From positions 2,654,001 to 2,718,000 of the forward strand of contig NZ_AP022842.1 in the NCBI RefSeq assembly GCF_011398925.1: a stretch of 64,000 nt of DNA, in the 5' to 3' direction. A program made the position numbers and the translations under genes. Positions 15,621 to 25,462 of the stretch are shown here, piece by piece. Every line of letters begins with the position of its first letter. Position 1 is the stretch's first letter. This DNA is from Bacillus sp. KH172YL63. GTDB taxonomy: Bacteria > Bacillota > Bacilli > Bacillales > Bacillaceae_B. The notes below the pieces were generated by a model that was not told the DNA's origin, did not search any database, and was given only the letters and a program-made list of their open reading frames with translations.

Positions 15621-17114
15621 TTATCCTAACAATAATTTTTCCAACCTTTTTTCCCACGTTGCCTCTACAGGATGAGCGATTGCCTCTGTAAACGGCTCAG
15701 TTGAGAAGTCTTCGATGGAGGCACCGCATCGATCACAGCAAAAACTGTTTTCTTTTTGTAACGTCTCATTGAAATAATGTAGAAGCCCCCTTCGTCTGCA
15801 GGACTCGGATTGAATCCACTGAATCATGAAGTATAACTTGTCCTTCTTGTATTGTAAACGGTTATTGCGGATTCGTTTGATCCCCTCTACCAATCTATGA
15901 GGTTCTGCATCCCTGCTCTGTGAAAGTTCGGATGTGTAATGTGTGAGGAATCGAAATTGCACCTCTGAAAGCTGCAGGACTTCAATCAATTCCTTCGCAT
16001 GATTGTTTGGACTTTCTTTTATAAATCTTTCTATTTGAGCATCCTCAGGCAATTCACTCTCGATCAGCCCTAAAGGCAAAGAAAAGTCCTGTTCCGCATA
16101 TAAAATCACGGCGATGCTTTTCTCCCCATCCCTGCCGGCTCGGCCGATTTCTTGCAAGTACGCTTCTATACTCGATGGGAAGTGATAGTGAATGACAAAA
16201 CGGATGTCTTCTTTGTTCACACCCATTCCAAATGCAGAGGTGGCGCAAATCAGCTTCAGCTTACCTGATAAGAACTGCTGCTGTATCAATATCCTGTCCT
16301 CCTGCTCCATCCCCCCGTGATAGTATGCCACACCGGTTACGCCCTGTTCACCAATCCAACGTGCCACATCCTCAGCCATTCGCTTGCTCGAAAAGTAAAT
16401 GATCCCAGGACCTCCCCATGTGTTGACGAGTTCAAGCAAGGCATTCATTTTTTCACTTGGTCCCCCCACCTTTTCAACGAACAATCCGATATTTCCACGA
16501 TCGATCGAATAAACCATTTCAGCGGCATCGTCTATTCCCAATACACGGGAGATGTCTCTTCTCACTTCTTCCGTTGCTGTTGCAGTCAATGCCAGGGTGG
16601 TCGGATTCAAAAGCTTCTCCCTGAGTTCCCCAAGTTTTAAATAGTCCGGCCTGAAATCAGGTCCCCACTGGGAAATGCAATGGGCTTCGTCTATGACATA
16701 CAAGGAAATGTCCAATGATTGTAACGCAGAAATCACCCCTGCATTCATAAGCATTTCAGGTGATATGTAAATGAACTTATAATGCTGCAACTGCTCGAGT
16801 GCAGCCCTTTTTTCCTTAAAAGGCAAAAAAGAGTTGAGTGCAATCACCCGCTTTTCTCCCATCACTTTCATCTGTTCTACTTGATCCTGCATAAGAGATA
16901 GCAATGGTGAAACGATCAGTACATGACCGTCCATCAAATATCCCGGCAACTGATAACACAGCGATTTCCCGGTTCCGGTAGGGAGCATGGCCACCGTGTC
17001 CCGATGGTTTAGGACCGACCGTATGATTTCTTCCTGACCTTCCCTGAAAGACGTGTAACCAAACCGTTTCTTAAGCTCCAGATGTAAATCCACTGCCCTC
17101 ACCTGCCTTTGCAA
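15621..17114 (-). CDS. recS: RecQ-family ATP-dependent DNA helicase (RecS)
   Basis: A 497-aa superfamily-2 helicase of the shorter RecQ type called RecS/YpbC in Bacillus. Motifs in order: FREGQEEII (motif 0), LPTGTGKSLCYQLP (Walker A), DEAHCISQWG (DEAH box and aromatic loop), ALTATAT (motif III), VNKEDIRFVIH and QEIGRAGRDG (motif VI). A zinc-binding Cys cluster (CRRRG...CCDRCG) near the C-terminus is kept; no HRDC domain. It acts in recombinational repair at stalled forks. The start is uncertain: TTG at 17114 with a weak AAGGG, or GTG at 17093. It overlaps ypbB by up to 44 nt. Confidence 0.92.
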   Translation of the reverse strand: MQRQVRAVDLHLELKKRFGYTSFREGQEEIIRSVLNHRDTVAMLPTGTGKSLCYQLPGYLMDGHVLIVSPLLSLMQDQVEQMKVMGEKRVIALNSFLPFKEKRAALEQLQHYKFIYISPEMLMNAGVISALQSLDISLYVIDEAHCISQWGPDFRPDYLKLGELREKLLNPTTLALTATATEEVRRDISRVLGIDDAAEMVYSIDRGNIGLFVEKVGGPSEKMNALLELVNTWGGPGIIYFSSKRMAEDVARWIGEQGVTGVAYYHGGMEQEDRILIQQQFLSGKLKLICATSAFGMGVNKEDIRFVIHYHFPSSIEAYLQEIGRAGRDGEKSIAVILYAEQDFSLPLGLIESELPEDAQIERFIKESPNNHAKELIEVLQLSEVQFRFLTHYTSELSQSRDAEPHRLVEGIKRIRNNRLQYKKDKLYFMIQWIQSESCRRRGLLHYFNETLQKENSFCCDRCGASIEDFSTEPFTEAIAHPVEATWEKRLEKLLLG

Positions 17115-18135
17115 TTGCGACCCTTATCTGGAAATAAGATAATTGGGGTAGCTTATCTTTGATCGGTTTCAGCCTTCTCGTTTGCATATCATTCATTGCA
17201 TGGATGACGTCATCATAATCCTGAGCTGTGATGAACGGGGAAATGCCAAAGTCTTTCTTGGTTAATGCAAGCTCAATGATATGATCTTCAATCGTATTGA
17301 TTTTTAAGTTCCTGATCCTCGCAATTTCCTCAATGCTGTGGCCCCTTTTATACAAATCGTACGTCTTGCTTGTAGAAATTGTAAGATTTTGGGAATGTTC
17401 ACGATTTACCCCCATTGAATATAATAAAGGGAATTTCGATGATTCCCTTGCTATTTCTGATAAAAGTCCATGTAATAAATTCAAAAAGCGGAACCGGTAT
17501 TCTTCTCTATCCATCTTTAACATATCAGCGACCTGCCGTTCGGTCCATCCGAAATCATCGTATCCGGTCAACCGGAATACAAGGATGGAGGGATCGGTTG
17601 CCTGTGTTGTAAGAGAGCTATATAACTCATGATGTAATTCTGTTGTAAAGCGGTCGATATCAGGGTTAGCCTTCAATGCATGCTTTACCCATTCCTGGAC
17701 CTGCCTGTTCCGCTGTACAGGAAAATACAACGTTTCCTTTTTCTTCGCATTCGAAAGCACCTGGACCAGCAGGCTCAATCTCAGCCAGAAAAGACGTGCT
17801 AGGTCGCCGTATTGCAGTCCATCCATCCTAGAGGGGAATGATTCACCATAGAAATGCTCCTTTACGAGCAAGGACCCCGCATCCAATACAGCCGCTTTTT
17901 CAGTTTCATCAAGCTTGATCAGCCTTGCACTTTCCAACTCCAGTATCTTCTGATTAAAATACGACCGTTTCAATTTGGGGAGCGAAAGGAAAAATGGCTG
18001 CAGTTTAAAAATGTGCGCGTCTTGAATCGATTGAGAGGATTTTTTTCCTTTCAAAATATGAAAAACAGCGTAAATCGATCTCTCTTCATTAATTTGTTTC
18101 AAACAATACAGAATCACATAATTAAGATAGGTCAA
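17071..18135 (-). CDS. ypbB: YpbB, helix-turn-helix protein
   Basis: A 354-aa protein of the YpbB family whose C-terminus carries a helix-turn-helix (KRGHSIEEIARIRNLKINTIEDHIIELAL, residues about 280-308) like that at the end of some RecQ helicases. Its fixed position before recS suggests that the pair works together. The start is TTG at 18135: AGGAGCAGG stands just upstream, and the resulting length matches the B. subtilis protein, whereas upstream ATG/GTG codons (18180, 18264) lack good ribosome sites. Biochemical role unknown. Confidence 0.85.
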   Translation of the reverse strand: MTYLNYVILYCLKQINEERSIYAVFHILKGKKSSQSIQDAHIFKLQPFFLSLPKLKRSYFNQKILELESARLIKLDETEKAAVLDAGSLLVKEHFYGESFPSRMDGLQYGDLARLFWLRLSLLVQVLSNAKKKETLYFPVQRNRQVQEWVKHALKANPDIDRFTTELHHELYSSLTTQATDPSILVFRLTGYDDFGWTERQVADMLKMDREEYRFRFLNLLHGLLSEIARESSKFPLLYSMGVNREHSQNLTISTSKTYDLYKRGHSIEEIARIRNLKINTIEDHIIELALTKKDFGISPFITAQDYDDVIHAMNDMQTRRLKPIKDKLPQLSYFQIRVAIAKAGEGSGFTSGA

Positions 18136-18286
18136 TTTCCTGCTCCTGTCCTTGTAGGTTATTGTCAAATATTGTACCATGAATTCGCACCCAGACGATG
18201 TTTTGTTTTTCTTATTAAGGATAAAAATAAAAAGAGAGCACGTAACTATTGAAATGTCACCCAATCCTCTATAAAATAAACATTAA

Positions 18287-18607
<321 letters not shown>

Positions 18608-18613
18608 TAAGAG

Positions 18614-18650
18614 TGAGAACTGAGGGGAAAGATTCCCCTCAGTTTTTTTA
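18614..18650 (+). terminator. Terminator of fer
   Basis: AACTGAGGGG...CCCCTCAGTT stem followed by a run of seven T. Confidence 0.9.
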
Positions 18651-18740
18651 TGATTGTTTCAGTCTTATCACACCATTTACAACAGCCGCTTTATTTTACA
18701 CCACTGTCCATATATCTTATTTCCTGGTCCAATACAGTAG

Positions 18741-18770
18741 AAAAACCCCTCAACATGTTGAGGGGTTCAG
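18741..18770 (-). terminator. Terminator of ribU
   Basis: AACCCCTCAACATGTTGAGGGGTT, an almost closed hairpin followed by TTT on the minus strand, 12 nt past the ribU stop. Confidence 0.85.
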
Positions 18771-18782
18771 TATATAGTTTGA

Positions 18783-19352
18783 TTATGCCGCTTTATTCAA
18801 GGCAGTTTGTTTAGATAACCATCCTTGAAGGCGAACGAATAATAGCGTGAATACGGTCGTGATCAGAATTCCCTTAAGGATATTAAATGGCACGATCCCG
18901 GTGATGATGATTTCTGATGGAAGTTCGAAATTCATAAAATATTTATAAGCGGGAAGGAATACGAAGTAATTCAAAATTCCCATGCTTATACTCATGACCA
19001 CAGTTCCTGTAATCAGTCCGATCAACAAACCTTTTTTTGATTGAAAACGTGTGTAAACATAGTAGGTCGGCAGAATCAATAGGATTCCAGCCATGAAGTT
19101 TGCTGCATGACCGATCGGAACGCCTGTATCGCTTCCTGTCAGTACATAATCGATTACATTTTTAAATAATTCCACCAAAATCCCGGCAACGGGTCCTAAT
19201 GTAATGGTTGCAATCAAAGCAGGAACATCACTGAAGTCTACCATTAAGAATTTTGGAAATGGCGGTATTGGGAAGTTGAATAACATTAACACATACGAGA
19301 TGGCACTTAACATACCGATTGTAACAAACATGCGCGTATTCATTTTTTTCAT
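18783..19352 (-). CDS. ribU: RibU, riboflavin transporter (ECF S component)
   Basis: A 189-aa membrane protein with about five to six helices. It contains the LMLFNFPIPPFPKFLMVDFSDVPAL block typical of RibU/YpaA, the substrate-binding subunit that works with the shared EcfAA'T energising module to import riboflavin. That module is not in this window. AAAGGGAG precedes ATG. An FMN riboswitch and an intrinsic terminator lie in the leader, so FMN should switch transcription off. Confidence 0.94.
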   Translation of the reverse strand: MKKMNTRMFVTIGMLSAISYVLMLFNFPIPPFPKFLMVDFSDVPALIATITLGPVAGILVELFKNVIDYVLTGSDTGVPIGHAANFMAGILLILPTYYVYTRFQSKKGLLIGLITGTVVMSISMGILNYFVFLPAYKYFMNFELPSEIIITGIVPFNILKGILITTVFTLLFVRLQGWLSKQTALNKAA

Positions 19353-19416
19353 CTGTCTCTCTCCCTTTGGAGATTCATCTCAAATCGAAGATGGTCAAAC
19401 CAAGGTAGCATTAAAA

Positions 19417-19446
19417 AACTCCTAGATCAAAAGCATCTAAGAGAGT
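19417..19446 (-). terminator. Riboswitch-controlled terminator before ribU
   Basis: On the minus strand CTCTTAGATG-loop-GATCTAGGAG followed by TTTTTT, between the FMN aptamer and the ribU start. It is the likely expression platform. A neighbouring hairpin with arms AACGTTTAG/CTAAACGTT (about 19466-19494) could take part in switching. Confidence 0.75.
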
Positions 19447-19497
19447 GAAAGGCATACCCTAATAAACGTTTAGCTTCCCATTTTCTAAACGTTGTGG

Positions 19498-19640
19498 CAC
19501 AGACCTTCATCTTCTCCCATCCAGACTATACTGTCGGCTTTGGAATCGCACCAAATCCTGCCCCTAAAGGCTCGCGGGCTTAGAAACAAATCGTTTCATC
19601 ACCGCCGGTAGGGAATTTCACCCTGCCCCGAAGACGAATC
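19498..19640 (-). ncRNA. FMN riboswitch (RFN element)
   Basis: The conserved RFN blocks are all readable on the minus strand: CTTCGGGGCAGGGTGAAATT, CCCTACCGGCGGT, AGCCCGCGAGC, a GGGGCAGGATTTGGTG segment, and GACAGTATAGTCTGGATGGG with AGAAG. They surround the six-stem FMN aptamer. It precedes ribU with a terminator in between, so flavin mononucleotide binding should end transcription early. Confidence 0.96.
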
Positions 19641-19744
19641 TTTATTTTTTTATACACCCCTATTATACATAATGATAAGGAATATGTGAAGAAAAAAAGC
19701 TCGAATTCAAAATACATCCCCTGTGACACTTTTGTTTTCAAGCA

Positions 19745-20623
19745 CTAACGTACCTTCAGCACCTGTTTTGGATAAATGGCTGCATGTGCATCGAGGTTGT
19801 TTACAGCCACGAGTTCATTTACCTCCATCCCTAGGGACAAAGAAATAGAAAACAATGTATCACCGGACTTCACCACATATGTATTCTCTTTTGATCCCGG
19901 GATGACGAGCTTCTGACCGATGCTGATTTGCGTATCAATCAACCCATTTGCCGCTTTCAGCTTATCTACCGAACAATTGTATCTTTGTGAAATCGCCCAA
20001 AGCGTATCGCCTTTACTCACCACATGATTCCCGGCCGTCTCCATGACTGCAGCCGAGGCGGTGACATCCACTGTCTGATAAGGGTCCATTTCATTCGCAA
20101 ATACCAGTTCCCCGACTTCCCCGTGGCCGAAAACCCGAAACGGATCTACCGCATAATCTTTATCAATGGTCCATTCACCCCTGTGAACTTCAAAGTGAAG
20201 ATGGGCACCCGTTGACCTGCCTGTATTTCCAAGCGTGCCAAGCTGCTGGCCTTGCAACACTTCTTGACCTTCATCTGCCATCCTACTTTCCAGGTGGGCA
20301 TAAACAGTTTCATAACCATTGTTGTGCCGCACAAATACAACATGACCATAAGTTTCTGAAAGATACGACTTCATGACAATTCCTTTATCTACCGCAAATA
20401 CCGGGGAACCTACCTCCCCCCCGATATCGATTCCTTTATGTGTGCCAGATCTGCTTCCAAAATAATCAGTAATATAGCCATCCACCGGGAACGTCCATGA
20501 GACTGTCTCCTTCTTGACCAAATCCACCTTTGCGGTTGCAGTTCCCCGGGGCAGAAACAACCCTCCCAAAACCATTACCAGGAGGACGATACAAAAAGGT
20601 CTCTTCATCTCATCCATCATCAT
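19745..20623 (-). CDS. M23-family metallopeptidase with two LysM domains
   Basis: A 292-aa exported cell-wall hydrolase. A signal peptide at the N-terminus (to about residue 33) is followed by a peptidase M23 domain with HKGIDIG (H...D zinc ligands) and HLHFE (HxH) at about 60-170. Two LysM repeats follow (HVVSKGDTLWAISQRY and YVVKSGDTLFSISLSL) at the C-terminus. The usual substrate is a peptide bond in peptidoglycan cross-links. AAGGAGG precedes ATG at 20623 by six nt; the upstream frame lacks a ribosome site. It resembles sporulation-type M23/LysM proteins, but the developmental stage is not evident. Confidence 0.88.
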   Translation of the reverse strand: MMMDEMKRPFCIVLLVMVLGGLFLPRGTATAKVDLVKKETVSWTFPVDGYITDYFGSRSGTHKGIDIGGEVGSPVFAVDKGIVMKSYLSETYGHVVFVRHNNGYETVYAHLESRMADEGQEVLQGQQLGTLGNTGRSTGAHLHFEVHRGEWTIDKDYAVDPFRVFGHGEVGELVFANEMDPYQTVDVTASAAVMETAGNHVVSKGDTLWAISQRYNCSVDKLKAANGLIDTQISIGQKLVIPGSKENTYVVKSGDTLFSISLSLGMEVNELVAVNNLDAHAAIYPKQVLKVR

Positions 20624-20827
20624 CTCTTTCCTCCTTACTATCAATGGGCTTATGATGTGCACCGCACCCCATCACATGCTCCTCCCTACATTCAGAAGGG
20701 TGATTATCACAATGAGATAATTTTCCTTTCAGTAGTTTGGCTAATTTTAAGATAAATATACCTGTTCTTCCCTATTTATTTAAAAAGGAGAGGTCGGGCG
20801 GAATCGCGGGGGCTGTGCTTTCCATAC

Positions 20828-20870
20828 AAAAAAGCCCAGAAACGGATTCATTCAGTTTCTGGGCTTTAAG
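20828..20870 (-). terminator. Terminator of sigX-rsiX
   Basis: AAAGCCCAGAAAC / GTTTCTGGGCTTT stem with a T run on the minus strand, just after rsiX. Confidence 0.88.
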
Positions 20871-20874
20871 TATG

Positions 20875-22083
20875 TCAGTTGACGATCATCTTTTTATTGG
20901 GGCTGATTGGGGTTTCAACGGGTTCATTGAAAAGAAATCCGTTCCAGCTTTCCTGCCTGATATTTTCAAATCGTACTTTCTCGATGCCAAAACCTCTCAA
21001 TGTAAGTAGCATCCCTTCGATCATCTCAAGGCCGGCTGTTTCACCCAATGCATCCAGGTCCAATTCATCTTGAAAGCGGATAGCGATCACGTCATCAGAC
21101 TCTTCCACGCTGATTTCAACATGATGGGGAATGACGCTTTGAAACAAGTCTGAGTCGGGATCCTTCATCGCTTGAATGGAATCCTTTACACTTTCCCGCT
21201 CAATATTATCTGTCACGAGAAAGCGGTCTTTGTCATTTGGAGAATACATATAGTATGCCGAGTGGGTTTCATCTTTCAAGTCTATATCCTTCAATTCCCC
21301 CATGGTACTGAATTGGGGAACAGAACCATCCTCCGTCTGAAGCATGATCTCATTCATCCCCTTATGTTGGAAAGAATACAACAGGGAATAATAAAAGGCA
21401 TATTCCATTGCGCTGCTGCCGCTGTATGGGTGGTCAGCAGCCAACCGGTACATGACCGTCTTGTCTTTCAAGCTGAATTCTCCTTTCAAGGGGAGGAAAT
21501 CCTCAAGCCCCCAATCGGTTTCTGGCAACTTTCCGGCGATCTGCTCATGCCTCGTCAACCAATCACCCCCTGATTCGTGATCTATGACTGATATCGGGAC
21601 AGGAACTGCATCCTTGGATACGAGACCGAATGTATAAAAGTGATTCCCTTTTAAATCTTCTTCATAAAGGGACAACCGTTCCCGCCCGGACACTTCAGGC
21701 GAGATTTCAGTGCTCTCTTCTGCATCATAGCTTTCCATTAACGACATGTTTTGCTTTGGCGCCTCTTCCTTTTCAGAAAGCTGTTCTTCTTCGACTTTTT
21801 TATTTTCTCCACTGCTGCCAGCCGAATCGGATGTACTCATTTCTGCATTTTCCATGCTTTTTTCATCCATTTGACCAATCAACGCAGGCGCCAGCAATAC
21901 GAGGATGAAAAGGGCTGCAAGTGCAGCTATGGCCGGCACGAACCTCTTTGTCAAAGCAGGTCTCTTCTTACTTTGTCGTTCTAATTGTGCATATATCGTC
22001 CGTGGATCTCGTTCATCCTTTATATGAGGGAGCTTTTTGACGAGTTCTTCGATATCACGATCTTTCCATTCTGACTTTTTCAA
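20875..22083 (-). CDS. rsiX: RsiX, membrane anti-sigma factor for SigX
   Basis: A 402-aa single-pass protein: a cytoplasmic sigma-binding N-terminus (1-50, KKSEWKDRDIEELVKKLPHIKDERDP), a membrane helix (about 52-75), an acidic linker and a large extracytoplasmic domain. The last part, MIEGMLLTLRGFGIEKVRFENI, and a PISPN-type tail resemble B. subtilis RsiX. It holds SigX inactive. TTG at 22083 has AAAGGAGGG eight nt upstream. The start overlaps sigX by 29 nt, implying translational coupling. The protein is somewhat longer than the B. subtilis one, mostly in the linker. Confidence 0.9.
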   Translation of the reverse strand: MKKSEWKDRDIEELVKKLPHIKDERDPRTIYAQLERQSKKRPALTKRFVPAIAALAALFILVLLAPALIGQMDEKSMENAEMSTSDSAGSSGENKKVEEEQLSEKEEAPKQNMSLMESYDAEESTEISPEVSGRERLSLYEEDLKGNHFYTFGLVSKDAVPVPISVIDHESGGDWLTRHEQIAGKLPETDWGLEDFLPLKGEFSLKDKTVMYRLAADHPYSGSSAMEYAFYYSLLYSFQHKGMNEIMLQTEDGSVPQFSTMGELKDIDLKDETHSAYYMYSPNDKDRFLVTDNIERESVKDSIQAMKDPDSDLFQSVIPHHVEISVEESDDVIAIRFQDELDLDALGETAGLEMIEGMLLTLRGFGIEKVRFENIRQESWNGFLFNEPVETPISPNKKMIVN

Positions 22084-22609
22084 TGTCTCTTCCCTCCTTT
22101 GGGAGCCGCTCATTCATTTCAAGCCTTAACCATTTGATGGCTCTGTGCTGGGTCGTTTTCACTTTACTTTCAGACCAGCCGAGGACCTCGCTTGTTTCAA
22201 TGATTGAGAGTTCTTGCAAGTATCTCATGATGATCACCATTCTATAGTCTGTCGAACAGCGCTTCAGACAGTCGTATAGCACTCTTATTTCTTCATTCGC
22301 CATGGCGATTTCTTCCGGAAGCGCTTCATCATCCCTTACAGCATGACGGCTCCAATCGAATTTATCCAACACGCGATTTTTCCATTTTTTCTGCTTTCTG
22401 AAATGATCAATGGCTACATTTTTCGCAATGGAAAAAAGCCAAGTCTTTTCGGTGCTTTTCCCTTGAAAGTTCGCATGGGACTTCAGCACCCTGATATACA
22501 CTTCCTGGACAAGATCCTCCGCCAACTGCTTATTCTGCACCATATAGACCAAAAATTGATAAACATCCTGGTGATAGTCGGCATATAATTTTTCAAAAAC
22601 GGAGTCCAT
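22055..22609 (-). CDS. sigX: SigX, ECF-type RNA polymerase sigma factor
   Basis: A 184-aa ECF sigma factor with region 2 (YQFLVYMVQNKQLAEDLVQEVYIRVL...TWLFSIAKNVAIDHFR) and region 4 (MRYLQELSIIETSEVLGWSESKVKTTQHRAIKWLR). Adjacent RsiX identifies it as SigX, which controls cell-envelope charge modification and cationic-peptide resistance genes in Bacillus. A TGTAAC/CGAC promoter upstream fits autoregulation. Confidence 0.93.
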   Translation of the reverse strand: MDSVFEKLYADYHQDVYQFLVYMVQNKQLAEDLVQEVYIRVLKSHANFQGKSTEKTWLFSIAKNVAIDHFRKQKKWKNRVLDKFDWSRHAVRDDEALPEEIAMANEEIRVLYDCLKRCSTDYRMVIIMRYLQELSIIETSEVLGWSESKVKTTQHRAIKWLRLEMNERLPKEGRDIEKVRMERS

Positions 22610-22635
22610 CTGATTCCCTCCCCGTCAAATGATTA

Positions 22636-22662
22636 GTCGTAAGTTTATGTAAAAATGTTACA
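22636..22662 (-). promoter_or_regulatory. Autoregulatory SigX-type promoter
   Basis: Minus strand TGTAAC (22657-22662), 17-nt spacer, CGAC (22636-22639), the ECF/SigX promoter pattern, about 27 nt before the sigX start. Confidence 0.75.
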
Positions 22663-22743
22663 CACTATCAATATAGTATTTTCAGGAAGAAAAAGAAAGA
22701 GCGAGATTGGGTATCCCCTGTCAAGCATAGGGAAGGACATGTA

Positions 22744-22779
22744 GAAAAACCAACAAGAGGACCCCCTTGTTGGTTTTTT
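22744..22779 (-). terminator. Terminator of resDE
   Basis: AACCAACAAG / CTTGTTGGTT stem with A run and T run on either side, between resE and sigX. Confidence 0.88.
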
Positions 22780-22862
22780 CAACAGCGTTTGCACCGTTTA
22801 AAGAATGTTTCCCATGTAACAAGAAAAATCGTCAAGTTTCTGTGTAGATCCTCGATTCTTAG

Positions 22863-24629
22863 CTAATTAGGAAGAAAGAAAGTGAAGGTTGTCCCTTGGT
22901 TCACCTTACTTTGGACGTGAAGATGACCTTTATGGGATTCTATAATATTCTTCGCAATTGCCAGGCCGAGGCCCGTACCGGATTTCCCTCTCGTTCTCGC
23001 TTTATCCGCTTTATAAAACCTCTCGAAGACAAACGGTAAGTCGTCTTCAGGTATTCCTGATCCGGTATCTTTTACATGGAAGAGATAGCCGCCCTTACTT
23101 TCGGTCAACACCACGGTCACTTCGCCGCCTTCAGGCGTATGCCGGAGTGCGTTATCTATCAGATTGGTCAATACTTGTTCAATCCGGTCGGGATCCATTA
23201 CACTTTCCTGCTTGATGTTCACATCACTCTCAAAGGAAATTGATACCTTCTTCTCCTTTGCAAGGCCAATGAACTTAGTCGTTACCCTTTCGGTGAAAGG
23301 CATGACTCTGATCACATCTTTATTCAATGTGATATGACCCGCTTCCATTCGGGCAAGATCAAGCAGGTCATTCACCAATCTGCCCATCCGTAACGATTCA
23401 TCATATATGATGCGGGCGATTTCCTTCTTTTCCTCTTCGGAACCGGCGATGTCATCCACAATCGCTTCACTGTATCCCTGCAACATCGAAATCGGGGTCC
23501 GTAATTCATGGGAAACATTGGCAATAAAGTCCTTCCGGAGCTTGTCCAACCTTCTCTCCTCCGTCATATCGCGGACGACGGCAACTGCACCCCTTATCGT
23601 GTTGTTGTTGTAGAGCGGACTGACGATGACGACGTAGGATCGACCTTGGAGACTTAATTCATCGGTTTGTTCCATTTCGGTGACGACGACGCTTTGCAAT
23701 AATTCTTTCACCGTCGTCGGAATCGCTCCTTCGCTGTCTTCGCTCTGCTCATAATACCACTGTTGCAGGAACCGGTCTGCCGGTGGATTCGTGATCAGGA
23801 TGGTGCCGTCCCGATTAAAGGTAATGACGCCATCAGCCATACTGCTCAGGATGGAGGAAAGCTGCTCTTTTTCCTGACTTAATGCGTTGATATGAAATTT
23901 CAACTGTCTGCCCATCTGATTGAAACCGGTTGCCAGTTCACCGATTTCATCCTTCGTTAAAATCGGTACTTTTGTATCAAACTTTCCTTTTGCGACTTCA
24001 AAGGCTGCCTCTCTCATTTTACGGAGAGGGGCCGTGATCCTTGTTGAAAGGAAGAAGGCAAAAATAGTCGTCAAAATGATAGCTATCCCTGCTGCGAGCA
24101 AAATTAACTTTGTCGTCTGCCGGGTCGTATCTTTAATGACGCCCAGTGATTGATACAAATACACCGCACCGTCTTCATTGTTGATGCGGAGGGGCGTCCC
24201 GACAATCATCACATTTTCATAACGATTCGCAGTCATATCAGATGATAATTCAATTTCTTTCTTCACAGTGTTTTTTTTCTTTTTGACCGCCTGCAGACTG
24301 TTGTCTTCTGAAATATACTGATGGATTTTCTGCTGAAACTCGGAAGAATCATGGGAATATAATGATTCATTTTGATTCAGTGTAATGATGATATTGACAG
24401 GTTCATCAATGATTTCTTTCCCAAGCTCCAAGCCAAGATCCAGGTCATTATGGTTCTCAATGACCCTCGCCACCTTCTCTGCCGTATTGGTCAATTCCTT
24501 TTCAACGACGTCGACATGGTAATTCTGAAAGAACTCCAGGAGAAGAATCGTGAGGATGAATAGAACGAAGGAAACCAACAGAAGGATGGTCACCCATAGC
24601 TTTCCGACTACGCTTCTCCAAAGCCTCAT
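22863..24629 (-). CDS. resE: ResE, sensor histidine kinase
   Basis: A 588-aa kinase: two membrane helices (about 10-32 and 172-195) around an extracytoplasmic sensor region, then HAMP ([19 protein letters not shown]), PAS ([19 protein letters not shown]), HisKA with phospho-accepting His in NVSHELRTP, and HATPase_c with N box [17 protein letters not shown] and GTGLGLAI. With ResD it senses oxygen limitation and nitric oxide and controls respiration genes. It overlaps resD by 4 nt (ATGA), a coupled pair. Confidence 0.95.
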   Translation of the reverse strand: MRLWRSVVGKLWVTILLLVSFVLFILTILLLEFFQNYHVDVVEKELTNTAEKVARVIENHNDLDLGLELGKEIIDEPVNIIITLNQNESLYSHDSSEFQQKIHQYISEDNSLQAVKKKKNTVKKEIELSSDMTANRYENVMIVGTPLRINNEDGAVYLYQSLGVIKDTTRQTTKLILLAAGIAIILTTIFAFFLSTRITAPLRKMREAAFEVAKGKFDTKVPILTKDEIGELATGFNQMGRQLKFHINALSQEKEQLSSILSSMADGVITFNRDGTILITNPPADRFLQQWYYEQSEDSEGAIPTTVKELLQSVVVTEMEQTDELSLQGRSYVVIVSPLYNNNTIRGAVAVVRDMTEERRLDKLRKDFIANVSHELRTPISMLQGYSEAIVDDIAGSEEEKKEIARIIYDESLRMGRLVNDLLDLARMEAGHITLNKDVIRVMPFTERVTTKFIGLAKEKKVSISFESDVNIKQESVMDPDRIEQVLTNLIDNALRHTPEGGEVTVVLTESKGGYLFHVKDTGSGIPEDDLPFVFERFYKADKARTRGKSGTGLGLAIAKNIIESHKGHLHVQSKVNQGTTFTFFLPN

Positions 24630-25342
24630 TCATTCGTTACCTCGAATTTATACCCGACTCCCCAGACCGTGACGATCATTTTCGCAGCCATTTCAGATAC
24701 TTTATTCAACTTTTCTCTCAGCCTTTTCACATGGGTATCCACTGTTCGGAGATCACCAAAAAATTCGTAATGCCACACTTCCTTGAGCAGATGCTCCCGG
24801 TCGAATACTTTATCAGGGGCCTTTGCAAGGAAGTAAAGGAGCTCGTATTCTTTCGGTGTCAAGTTGACGTCGATTCCATCTGCAGAAACACGATGGGCAT
24901 CATTATCAATCGTTAGATGCGGATAGACAATCAAGTCCTTCGCTTTTGTATCGGCCTGAATGAAATTGGATTTCGCCGAGCGCCTTAATAAGGCTTTCAC
25001 TCTCAGCACGACCTCCCGTGGAGAGAAAGGCTTCACGATGTAGTCATCTGTCCCTACTTCGAATCCCTGTACCCTGTTCACTTCTTCACCTTTTGCAGTA
25101 AGCATGATGACAGGTGTCGCCTTGCTTTCACGAAGATATTTACACACTTCGATACCGTCCATTCCAGGCATCATGATATCAAGCAGGATGCAATCGTAAT
25201 CATGTTCAAGTGCCATTTCCAACGCTTGCTCTCCATTTTCGGCTTCATCAATTTCATAATTTTCTCTTTCAAGATACATCTTCAGCAATCTGCGGATGCG
25301 ATCTTCATCATCTACTACTAAAATACGAATGTTTTCCTCCAT
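24626..25342 (-). CDS. resD: ResD, response regulator (OmpR family)
   Basis: A 238-aa regulator with a receiver domain (acidic pocket VVDDEDR, phospho-acceptor Asp in [19 protein letters not shown], Lys in [10 protein letters not shown]) and a C-terminal winged helix ([26 protein letters not shown]...[14 protein letters not shown]). It activates aerobic and anaerobic respiration genes. Separated from resC by a terminator-like hairpin, so resDE may also have its own promoter. Confidence 0.95.
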   Translation of the reverse strand: MEENIRILVVDDEDRIRRLLKMYLERENYEIDEAENGEQALEMALEHDYDCILLDIMMPGMDGIEVCKYLRESKATPVIMLTAKGEEVNRVQGFEVGTDDYIVKPFSPREVVLRVKALLRRSAKSNFIQADTKAKDLIVYPHLTIDNDAHRVSADGIDVNLTPKEYELLYFLAKAPDKVFDREHLLKEVWHYEFFGDLRTVDTHVKRLREKLNKVSEMAAKMIVTVWGVGYKFEVTNE

Positions 25343-25394
25343 GGGAAGGTCCCCCTTTTGTCTAATTAATCCATTCTATCCTATATATTATATG

Positions 25395-25442
25395 AAAAAA
25401 GAAGCTGACTCAAAGAGAATATCATTCTCCAAGTGCCAGCTC
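25395..25442 (-). terminator. Terminator-like hairpin between resC and resD
   Basis: Arms 25403-25420 and 25424-25441 (AGCTG...CAGCT ends, a few mismatches) followed by TTTTTT on the minus strand. It may attenuate read-through from resABC into resDE. Confidence 0.75.
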
Positions 25443-25462
25443 CCCCATTCTTTTAAGAATGT

